Assembly (NCBI GenBank): GCA_021820525.1
Contig: JAKADM010000013.1
Location: 1-33,514, forward strand
Source of the DNA: Thermoplasmata archaeon
Lineage (GTDB): Archaea; Thermoplasmatota; Thermoplasmata; Thermoplasmatales; Thermoplasmataceae
DNA: 33,514 nt
Direction: 5' to 3'
Shown: positions 15,964 through 22,971 of the stretch, one piece after another
Position numbering within the stretch: the first letter of the stretch is position 1
How the letters are laid out: every line of letters begins with the position of its first letter
Notes under the pieces: model-generated
The model's database searches: none
What the model was told of the DNA's origin: nothing
Seen by the model: only the letters and a program-made list of their open reading frames with translations
Translations under genes and position numbers: made by a program

Positions 15964-16711
15964 GGTAATTACCTTCTGTTTCTTTAATTTCGTTTAAAAA
16001 ATTTTGATCATTCAGCACTGATGTGCCTATGAGATAGGCATCAAAATCCATTTCAAGGCTCCTCCTGAGATTTGAACTGTTCATTCCGCTCTCCAGAACC
16101 TTCAGGTTATCCCTTCCCCTCAAAACGGATAGGGCCCTTTCCTCCTCAGGCTCCATTGTGAGTGTTTTCAAATTTCTTCTATTGTATCCAATGATAATTC
16201 TATCATCATCAGGAATCTTCCCAGCGGATTCCATATGGTGAAATTCCACAAGAGGGTCCATGCCCATCTCTATTCCGTATTTGCATAACTCCTCCAGTTT
16301 TTCCCTTCCGAGAAAATCTGCTATGAGAAGATAGGCATCAAAGCCGGATATGTATGCCATATCTATCATAGCTTTCCTGTCGATAAAATCCTTCATGAGG
16401 ATTGGTTTTCCCAAATCCTGCAAAGGAATGGCATCCTCAATGGAACCCTTAAAGTAATCAGGTTCTGTCAGTACGCTCATGGCATCTCCATATATTGCTA
16501 TCTTTTCCTTAAAGGATTCAGGGTCATTTATGGTGGTTGATTTGAAACCTGAGGGAGATTGCCTTTTGAATTCCAGAATAAAGAATTTCTTTCCCATTGA
16601 TCTTTTTCTTCCAATCCTGTTTGCCATGGAGATTACAGGCCTTTCCCTTATTCTTTCTGAATATATTTTTCTGTTTTCATTTCTGGCATAAATGCTCTCA
16701 ACTGTGCCCAT
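15953..16711 (-). CDS. trpC: Indole-3-glycerol phosphate synthase
   Basis: (beta/alpha)8 enzyme that closes the indole ring from CdRP. 252 residues. Seen: FILEFKRQSPSG (family EIKRxSPSxG, catalytic Lys), ISVLTE-like AMSVLTEPDYFKGS, KPILMKDFIDRKAM (KDFI with catalytic Lys), AYISGFDAYLLIADFLG, PLVEFHHMES, IIGYNRRNLKTL (GxNNRxL) and VLESGMNSSNL. Its ATG follows the trpG TGA directly (TGAATG), with GGAGGTT as ribosome binding site inside the end of trpG. Confidence 0.95.
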   Translation of the reverse strand: MGTVESIYARNENRKIYSERIRERPVISMANRIGRKRSMGKKFFILEFKRQSPSGFKSTTINDPESFKEKIAIYGDAMSVLTEPDYFKGSIEDAIPLQDLGKPILMKDFIDRKAMIDMAYISGFDAYLLIADFLGREKLEELCKYGIEMGMDPLVEFHHMESAGKIPDDDRIIIGYNRRNLKTLTMEPEEERALSVLRGRDNLKVLESGMNSSNLRRSLEMDFDAYLIGTSVLNDQNFLNEIKETEGNYHDE

Positions 16712-17275
16712 TCACTGAACCTCCATAAAATTTTTAATTATTTCCCTTCCATATTCAGTGTAAAAGCTTTCCGGATGGAACTGTATTCCAAATATATGGC
16801 CCTCCTTTGTATGGAAGCCCATGACGGAGCCATCCCTCGATGAAAGGGCATCCACAACAATCCTTTCCGATGGAATCACCGTGAGGGAATGATAGCGCAC
16901 AGCCCTGAAACTTTCTGGAATGCCCTTATAAAGAGGAGAATCCATGTGCATGATTCTGTCTATTTCTCCGTGAAGAGGTCTGTCCATGACCCTTATGGAA
17001 GAGCCAAGGTAATAGGCCAGGGTCTGATGGCCAAAGCAAATACCCAGAATATGGGAATCCGGAGAGGATTTTAGAAATTCCAGTATCTTTCCCCTGTCAC
17101 TGTAATTTTCAGGATTTCCAGGCCCCGGGGATATGATAATCTTTTCATATTTTTCCGGGTCCAGATGATCCAGATCCTCATTCATAACCACATCCATTTC
17201 ATATCCCAGGGACCCTGTAATCTGAACAATGTTGTAAACAAAGGAATCGTGGTTATTGATAAGAAGAGACTTCAT
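16712..17275 (-). CDS. trpG: Anthranilate synthase component II (glutamine amidotransferase)
   Basis: Supplies ammonia from glutamine to TrpE. 187 residues from ATG 17275. Seen: LLINNHDSFVYNIVQ, KIIISPGPGNPENYSDRG, the nucleophile elbow ILGICFGHQTLAYYLG, then VRYHSLTV and the His-Glu pair IFGIQFHPESFYTEYG. The frame can be read from a GTG at 17284, but that GTG is part of GGAGGTG, the ribosome binding site for ATG 17275. It overlaps the end of trpE by 23 bases. Confidence 0.96.
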   Translation of the reverse strand: MKSLLINNHDSFVYNIVQITGSLGYEMDVVMNEDLDHLDPEKYEKIIISPGPGNPENYSDRGKILEFLKSSPDSHILGICFGHQTLAYYLGSSIRVMDRPLHGEIDRIMHMDSPLYKGIPESFRAVRYHSLTVIPSERIVVDALSSRDGSVMGFHTKEGHIFGIQFHPESFYTEYGREIIKNFMEVQ

Positions 17276-18392
17276 TGTTAACACCTCCCATGGCTGACAG
17301 CGATTTGCTGAACATCTCCATTACCTCCTTTTCCGGTACTGAATCCTTCACAATGCCCGCTCCTGCCCTTGTGTAATAATTCCCGTCCATTGTGTAAATG
17401 CATCTTATGGTTAGAGCAAGATCCATTGAATCTTTTCCTGCAACTCCAATGGCTCCTGCGTATGGTCCCCTGTCATCATCCTCATATTCCCCTATTATTC
17501 CTGTGGCCCTTTCCTTGGGTGCACCGCTAACTGTCCCTGCCGGGAATACTGAATCCAGGATTTGAGATTTTTTAACTCCATCCCTCAAGGTGGATTGAAC
17601 CCTGCTCACTATGTGCATGACTGAACTGAATTTTCTGATTTCCATTGATCTTGTGACCTTAACAGTTCCATACTCTGAAATCCTTCCAAGATCATTTCTT
17701 GCAAGATCCACAAGCATTCTGTGTTCAAGCAGCTCCTTTTCATCGTTTAGAAGAGATTCCTCCCTTCTCATGTTTTCCTCAGGATCAGAAGAGACTGGCC
17801 TTGTTCCTGCGATTGGTTCAATCATCAATTCCCTTCCATCCAGTGTTACCGTATTTTCAGGGGAGCTTCCCATAATCTCAAATTCATTAAATCTGTAATA
17901 GAACACATACATGGAACGGTCATAATTGAGGAATGATTCCAGCCTTTCCATGGGATCTATGTTTAATGGCCCGAACTTTCTTGAGAGTACAACCTGCAGG
18001 ATTTCACCCTTTCTTATCCTCTCCCTGGCAAGTTCGATTTTCCTTTCCATTGCATCATCATGAAAAACATATTCATGTGATCTCAATTTTACATCCTGTT
18101 CTCTTACCAGGCTGTTTTTCATAACATTCTCCGGTATGAGTGCCATCAGAGGTGGATAGGATGATTCTCTGGCCATATTGAATATTTTAAATGCGTATGG
18201 GAAAGAAATAACCACGGGAGTGTCTTTTTCTAAACTGTCTAAAATTTTTGAATCCTGGCTCCTTATTATTTTTTCACCCGTGTAAAGATGTTCCGTGCCA
18301 TGTTTCCTTTCCCCGTCCTTAAATTTGCACATGTATGCAAAACTCTTTCCTTCCCTGATCAATTCAGGAATATATTCAATGAGGGATTTCAT
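17253..18392 (-). CDS. trpE: Anthranilate synthase component I
   Basis: Makes anthranilate from chorismate. 379 residues, short for the family because the N-terminal domain is reduced (first 110 residues). The chorismate-binding core is intact: GEILQVVLSRKF, EIMGSSPENTVTL, EPIAGTRPVSSDPEE, DEKELLEHRMLVDLARNDLG, VFPAGTVSGAPKERA, GPYAGAIGV and YTRAGAGIVKDSVPEKE. I do not see the LLES-type tryptophan feedback motif of bacterial TrpE near the N-terminus, so allosteric control may be weak or different. Overlaps trpF by 17 bases; ribosome binding site GGGAGGAT. Confidence 0.95.
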   Translation of the reverse strand: MKSLIEYIPELIREGKSFAYMCKFKDGERKHGTEHLYTGEKIIRSQDSKILDSLEKDTPVVISFPYAFKIFNMARESSYPPLMALIPENVMKNSLVREQDVKLRSHEYVFHDDAMERKIELARERIRKGEILQVVLSRKFGPLNIDPMERLESFLNYDRSMYVFYYRFNEFEIMGSSPENTVTLDGRELMIEPIAGTRPVSSDPEENMRREESLLNDEKELLEHRMLVDLARNDLGRISEYGTVKVTRSMEIRKFSSVMHIVSRVQSTLRDGVKKSQILDSVFPAGTVSGAPKERATGIIGEYEDDDRGPYAGAIGVAGKDSMDLALTIRCIYTMDGNYYTRAGAGIVKDSVPEKEVMEMFSKSLSAMGGVNNEVSSYQ

Positions 18393-18960
18393 TTTTAATC
18401 CTCCCGAAAAAGCTTCTTACCCTGTCCGGATCCTTCTTTCCCGGATAGGATTCCAGTGAACTGCTAAGATCCACAAGACAGGGATTGTACTTCAGGATAA
18501 CATCAATATTTTCTTCACCTATTTTTCCAGCCACTCCTGTTTTACCCCCAAGCAGTGGAGAGATTTCTTCCATTCTTGCCGAAATGCCCTTCCTGCTCTC
18601 CAGAAGAACCATATGGCAGTGCCCCCTTATTTTATTATAATAGGAAACATAATCCTCTGAATCAATATCCACAACACCAATTATTTTCCTTCCATCCATC
18701 CCTATTTTTAATATATCATCAATATCTGCTCTGTAATGTATCTGGGCATATTTCTCAACACCGCCCATCCTGAGAGCATCCTCCGTGGATGTATATACTG
18801 CAACCGTTTCGTATCCCTGATCTACAAGATCCCTGACGAGCCTGGGGGTTCCCTTTCTTGGTGATTTTTCTGACAGTACGACTCCTATAAGATCCGCCCC
18901 CTGATCTATGCAGAGAAAGGCATCATCAATGTCTGTAATTCCACACACCTTAAACAGCAT
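18376..18960 (-). CDS. trpF: Phosphoribosylanthranilate isomerase
   Basis: Amadori rearrangement of PRA to CdRP. 194 residues. Seen: FKVCGITDIDDAFLC (catalytic Cys), GADLIGVVLSEKSPR (family GADxxGFxFxxxSPR), ETVAVYTS and AQIHYR (family VQLHG), then GVAGKIGEENID and PCLVDLSSSLESYPGKKDPD (family xDVSSGVExxPGxKD). The terminal segment uses DLSSSLE in place of DxSSGVE. Ribosome binding site GGAGGT with a 5-6 base spacer; overlaps trpD by 11 bases. Confidence 0.94.
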   Translation of the reverse strand: MLFKVCGITDIDDAFLCIDQGADLIGVVLSEKSPRKGTPRLVRDLVDQGYETVAVYTSTEDALRMGGVEKYAQIHYRADIDDILKIGMDGRKIIGVVDIDSEDYVSYYNKIRGHCHMVLLESRKGISARMEEISPLLGGKTGVAGKIGEENIDVILKYNPCLVDLSSSLESYPGKKDPDRVRSFFGRIKNEIPH

Positions 18961-19966
18961 TGAGAACCTCCTCTATCCTTCCTCCCGTGATTTTGCTGAA
19001 CTGTCCCATAGCCCGTCCCGATGAAATTGTTTTTCTGGCAAGATTGAAGGCTGACTGGAATGAATCGGCCATTCCGCTTGCAATGATGCATGGTGCCGCA
19101 TTCAGACAGATAAAATCGGCAGCATCCTTCGATTTCCCATTCAATCCGGAAACGGTTTTGAAAAATATCTCCTCAACACTGTTTCCAGTGGTATCTTCAT
19201 CTTTTATCCTCCTTCCAACCACTGCCTGAGGATCAATAACAATCTCCCTTTCCCTGTTCTCCACACTTACCATTATGGATCTGGATGCATAGGATATCTC
19301 ATCCATTCCGTCCTCAGCAGTTATTATAAATCCTCTGGCGTTGAGATATGCCACTGCACCTGCAAATATCTTCTGTACATCCCTGGATGTGCATCCAATG
19401 ATTCTTGTTTCTGGCCTGAGGGGGTTTGTGAGAGGCCCCATCAGGTTGAATATGGTTGGATGGCCCAGTTTTTTCCTGACATTTCCGAAATTTTTAAAGG
19501 CAGGATTGTGCAGTGGTGCAAGGAGGAATGCAAATCTGTTCTGTTCCAGTTGTTTTCTTATCTCACCATCATTCTTAGGAAATACGTATCCGGACATTTC
19601 CATGAAATCTGCTCCGCCAGATTTTCCCGTGACACCTCTGTTCCCATGCTTGCCCATGGTTATGCCAAGGGAGCTGCAGAGGATAGCTGATGCTGTACTT
19701 ACATTGATTGTGCCCTTTCTATCACCGCCAGTTCCCACTATGTCTGTGCAGTGTGTATAAGGAGTAAGGGACGAAAATGACATGAGACCGTCGGCAAACC
19801 CCCTTATCTCCTGTGATGTGTATCCCTTCAGGTAAAGGGCTGTAAGGAATGCCCCCCTCAGTATGTCCCCGCACTGATCTTCAGAAAGGGATATGGCCGC
19901 CTCTTTCATTTCATCTCCATCAATATCCTTTCCTTCCACAATTCTATTCAGAACATGCTCAATCAT
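18950..19966 (-). CDS. trpD: Anthranilate phosphoribosyltransferase
   Basis: Transfers phosphoribose from PRPP to anthranilate. 338 residues from ATG 19966. Seen: DIVGTGGDRKGTINVSTASA (PRPP/anthranilate loop), KHGNRGVTGKSGGADFMEMS, NRFAFLLAPLHNPAFKNFGN, RKKLGHPTIFNLMGPLTNP and DGMDEISYAS. The frame extends to GTG 19975, but AGGGTGGTG forms the ribosome binding site of ATG 19966, five bases further on. Its start region overlaps the end of trpA by 8 bases. Confidence 0.95.
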   Translation of the reverse strand: MIEHVLNRIVEGKDIDGDEMKEAAISLSEDQCGDILRGAFLTALYLKGYTSQEIRGFADGLMSFSSLTPYTHCTDIVGTGGDRKGTINVSTASAILCSSLGITMGKHGNRGVTGKSGGADFMEMSGYVFPKNDGEIRKQLEQNRFAFLLAPLHNPAFKNFGNVRKKLGHPTIFNLMGPLTNPLRPETRIIGCTSRDVQKIFAGAVAYLNARGFIITAEDGMDEISYASRSIMVSVENREREIVIDPQAVVGRRIKDEDTTGNSVEEIFFKTVSGLNGKSKDAADFICLNAAPCIIASGMADSFQSAFNLARKTISSGRAMGQFSKITGGRIEEVLNAV

Positions 19967-20690
19967 AAACACCACCCTGAAGCATCCTTACTTCGCTGGA
20001 AAAACCTTTATGGTCATTGCTTTCGATGTATGGAACAAGGCTTGAGCCAACCGCTATACCGTCTGCCCCATATCTCTTGAGGTCAGAAATTGTCTCTGCA
20101 CTGTTAATTCCGAAGCCGAAAATTATCTCCCTGTTGCCGCATAGAGATCTTATTCTGGCAACCATCTTGTCAATGCTTACGGGAACCCTGATTCCTGTGG
20201 ATGGTTGCAATCCATGGTATATCCACCCATCTGTGAGGTCAAGCATCTCTATGATGACTCTGTCCGGTGTGGAGGATGTAAAGAATGGTATGAGTGAAAT
20301 CTTCCTTTTCCTGAACTGCTCTGAAAGGTATTCCCTTTCGTCGTAATAATCAGTAAGCAGATCAGGCACAATGGCACCGTCAAGCCCTGAATCTCTTATG
20401 TTATCAAGAAATTCGTCCACACTTTCATGAAAGTGGTTGTAATAAACGAGGGCATAGTTCTTCTTCCCCCTGCTTACGGAAATATTGACCACTTCTTTCA
20501 GATACTGGAAGGAAAATCCCTCCATGGCCTTTCTGTGGGTCCTCCTTATGACAGGCCCATCGTAATATGGTTTTTCCGTTGGAATTCCGATTTCGAGATA
20601 ATCGAATCTCATTCCGAGCAGATCATCCAGAAAGGACTGGAATGTTTCCCTATCCGGGTAGGGCATGGTCAAATATAAAGCGAGTTTCAT
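19959..20690 (-). CDS. trpA: Tryptophan synthase alpha chain
   Basis: Cleaves indole-3-glycerol phosphate to indole and G3P. 243 residues, slightly short for the family (about 260). Seen: YLTMPYPDRETFQ, FDYLEIGIPTEKPYYDGPVI (catalytic Glu and family FSDPxADGPxI region), GLDGAIVPDLLTDY (catalytic Asp), LIPFFTSSTPDRVI and EIIFGFGINSAETI (phosphate site), then ADGIAVGSSLV. Starts one base after the trpB stop codon. Confidence 0.95.
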   Translation of the reverse strand: MKLALYLTMPYPDRETFQSFLDDLLGMRFDYLEIGIPTEKPYYDGPVIRRTHRKAMEGFSFQYLKEVVNISVSRGKKNYALVYYNHFHESVDEFLDNIRDSGLDGAIVPDLLTDYYDEREYLSEQFRKRKISLIPFFTSSTPDRVIIEMLDLTDGWIYHGLQPSTGIRVPVSIDKMVARIRSLCGNREIIFGFGINSAETISDLKRYGADGIAVGSSLVPYIESNDHKGFSSEVRMLQGGVYD

Positions 20691-20691
20691 C

Positions 20692-21933
20692 TCAATCCCT
20701 TACGAAAGAAAGATCAAGGAGGCCATGGCCGCTAACATTTATGACCACGGTTTTACCCTGATTCGCAGGATTTCTGCAGTAGTTTATGGCAGTTGCGATG
20801 GCATGGGATGATTCCGGGGCAGGGACTATTCCCTGCGTTTTTGAAAATATTTTGAATGCCTCAAGGCTCTGTGATTCCCCAACTTCATCCGTTTTAATTC
20901 TGCCCTTCCTGATGAGAAGGGAGAGTGCAGGAGCAGCACCGTGGTAACGCAATCCACCTGCATATATGGACTTCGGAACAAAATCTGCACCCAGTGAGAA
21001 CATCTTAAGCTCCGGCAATATACCGGCAGTATCGATCATATCATAGGCGTACTTCCCCCTGGAGAATTTAGGCACCTCTGAGGCGGCAGTGGCTATCATC
21101 TCAGCATCAGTTTTAATGAATGGAAAGGTGAAGCCTGAGAAGTTGCTTCCTCCACCAACACATCCTATGAGCGTGTCTGCCTTTTCACCTATTGTTTCCA
21201 GCTGCTTTACGGTCTCCTGTCCAATTACTGTCTGATGGGTAATCACACAGTTTTCCACACTCCCGAGCAAATATCTCATGTCATGGTCAAGGGAATACTG
21301 CACAGCCTCACTTATGGCAATTCCAAGTGTTCCTGGATGATCTGGGTCCTTTGCAAGGATTTTTTTTCCAAAGTCGGTCATGTTGCTTGGGCTTGCATAT
21401 ACCTGGGCACCATACAGATTCATGATCTTTTTTCTAAGGGGCTTCTGCTCATAACTGACCTTCACCATAAAAACGGTCGATTTTATTCCGTTCAGGGTGG
21501 CTGCAAGGGCAGTGGCCGTTCCCCACTGGCCTGCTCCGGTTTCAGTTACAACCTCCTGTACTCCCTCGTTGGCAGCATAATATGCCTGGGGAAGGGCCGT
21601 GTTTATCTTGTGTGAACCGGTTACAGTTGCCCCTTCGTATTTGAAAAATATCTTTCCATTGAACTTTAAAAACTTTTCAAGGTTTTTCGCCCTTATGAGA
21701 GGTGTTGGCCTTCCAATCTGCATATATTGCTCTATAACCTCCTGGGGAATCTGCTCATATCTGCTTGAGGTAAATTCCTGCCTCAGAACCTCCTTTGGAA
21801 GTATTCTGTTTAAAAGATCAATGGATGAATTTTCAGGATCGTGATCCCTCGGGGGTGGAAGTGGTTCTGGAAGATCAGGTACAATATTATACCATTTTTC
21901 TGGAATTATGTCTACATTCTGCTCACTATACAT
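20692..21933 (-). CDS. trpB: Tryptophan synthase beta chain, TrpB2 type
   Basis: PLP enzyme that joins indole and serine. 413 residues, longer than TrpB1 and with the TrpB2 N-terminal extension ([20 protein letters not shown]). Seen: [36 protein letters not shown] (PLP Lys in HKIN), [26 protein letters not shown] (phosphate loop) and [11 protein letters not shown]. Leads the operon; trpA follows directly. A TATA-like TTTTAATATT at about 21951-21963 lies 25 bases before ATG 21933, so the message is probably leaderless. No TrpB1 gene is in the window. Confidence 0.96.
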   Translation of the reverse strand: MYSEQNVDIIPEKWYNIVPDLPEPLPPPRDHDPENSSIDLLNRILPKEVLRQEFTSSRYEQIPQEVIEQYMQIGRPTPLIRAKNLEKFLKFNGKIFFKYEGATVTGSHKINTALPQAYYAANEGVQEVVTETGAGQWGTATALAATLNGIKSTVFMVKVSYEQKPLRKKIMNLYGAQVYASPSNMTDFGKKILAKDPDHPGTLGIAISEAVQYSLDHDMRYLLGSVENCVITHQTVIGQETVKQLETIGEKADTLIGCVGGGSNFSGFTFPFIKTDAEMIATAASEVPKFSRGKYAYDMIDTAGILPELKMFSLGADFVPKSIYAGGLRYHGAAPALSLLIRKGRIKTDEVGESQSLEAFKIFSKTQGIVPAPESSHAIATAINYCRNPANQGKTVVINVSGHGLLDLSFVRD

Positions 21934-21950
21934 AGAAAACAGAATGTAAT

Positions 21951-21980
21951 GATAATATTAAAACATTAGTGAATATTATC
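21951..21980. promoter_or_regulatory. Inverted repeat on the trp operon promoter, candidate operator
   Basis: Perfect 9-base arms GATAATATT (21951-21959) and AATATTATC (21972-21980) lie 21 bases centre to centre, two helical turns. The near arm coincides with the trpB TATA-like box. A dimer here would block initiation. In AT-rich DNA a chance dyad is possible. Confidence 0.5.
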
Positions 21981-21986
21981 TAAATA

Positions 21987-22658
21987 TTATTCTTTAATTC
22001 CTCTATGTATATATACTGTGCCACCTGCAAGCCTGAACGTATGCACATCCCTGAAGCCTGCCTCCATCATTTTTTTATGGAATGTTTCAGGTGAAACGAA
22101 ATTTTTTACAGAACGGGCAAGGTAAGAATAGGATCCTGTACCGCTGGCCCTGTCCAATAGAGTTGGTACAACCCTGTAAAAATATACCCTGAACACAGGT
22201 GCAATGAAACCATGGCCCGGATCAAAAATGTCCATATTGCAGAAGATCGCCCCTTTCTTTGTTACCCTGAAAACCTCCGAGAGATACCTGTCAAGATCAG
22301 GCACATTTCTTGTCAGGAAGCAAGAAACCGCCCTGTCAAAGCTATTATTCTCAAAGGGCATGCTGTCTGCCGAGGCAAGATTGAAATGGACACCTTTCAG
22401 ATTTCCCGGGAACATCTCCCTCGTTATATCCAGAGCCTCAATATGCAGATTCTTTCCCCTTGATATGATCTCCTCTGAAACCTTTCCTGAGCCTGCTCCT
22501 GCATCAAGAATATTCAATCCGTCCTGAAGGTCCAGAAGATCAACAACCCTCCTCCTCCAGCCTCTGTCCATTCCAAAACTCATTAAAGAATCAAAGAAAT
22601 CGTACTTATTGCTTATATTTTTAAAAACTTCCTGAACCATTTTTTCCTTTTCTTCCAT
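21987..22658 (-). CDS. UbiE/MenG-like class I methyltransferase
   Basis: AdoMet-dependent methyltransferase resembling demethylmenaquinone C-methyltransferase. 223 residues. Seen: ISNKYDFFDSLMSFGMDRGW (family NxYDxxNxxxSxGxxxxW), the AdoMet loop ILDAGAGSGKVSEEI, SADSMPFENNSFDRAVSCF and FRVTKKGAIF; GTGSYSYLARSVKNF corresponds to the family's YxYLxxSixxF. Thermoplasmatales use menaquinone-type quinones, which fits, but the substrate is inferred. Third gene after mcm and DUF424, two bases from the latter. Confidence 0.87.
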   Translation of the reverse strand: MEEKEKMVQEVFKNISNKYDFFDSLMSFGMDRGWRRRVVDLLDLQDGLNILDAGAGSGKVSEEIISRGKNLHIEALDITREMFPGNLKGVHFNLASADSMPFENNSFDRAVSCFLTRNVPDLDRYLSEVFRVTKKGAIFCNMDIFDPGHGFIAPVFRVYFYRVVPTLLDRASGTGSYSYLARSVKNFVSPETFHKKMMEAGFRDVHTFRLAGGTVYIHRGIKE

Positions 22659-22660
22659 TT

Positions 22661-22969
22661 CTAAAACCTCAACTTTGCATATTGTGCATGGGGAACACCC
22701 TGTATTCTTATGATGTTGGATGGATCAATCAGCCCCTTTTCTATGCCTATTTTTATGGTATATTCGCCAACAAAATTTCCAATGGTGCATATTTCCATTG
22801 CCTCTTCAAGCGTTTTCCTCGAAACTTTCACGTCACCGTAGAACTCCCTTTTCACATTTATGTGCAAACCGTTCTCCCTCAGATCCTTTCCAATTAAGTC
22901 GCTGTCTGATGCACTTAGAAGAATTTCCCCGTTGACGTGAACAACCTTCATGTTTACCTTTGATTCCAT
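22661..22969 (-). CDS. DUF424 family protein
   Basis: Archaeal protein of unknown function, 102 residues. Seen: VHVNGEILLSASDSDLIGKD, INVKREFYGD (family EFYGG), then CTIGNFVGEYTIKIGIEKGL (family ANLVGExxVxxAIExGL) and IIRIQGVPHAQYA (GVPHAQ), which define DUF424. The start is two bases after the mcm stop; an ATG at residue 7 (MKVVHVNGE) is a reasonable alternative. The linkage to mcm hints at information processing, but no activity is known to me. Confidence 0.9.
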   Translation of the reverse strand: MESKVNMKVVHVNGEILLSASDSDLIGKDLRENGLHINVKREFYGDVKVSRKTLEEAMEICTIGNFVGEYTIKIGIEKGLIDPSNIIRIQGVPHAQYAKLRF

Positions 22970-22971
22970 TC

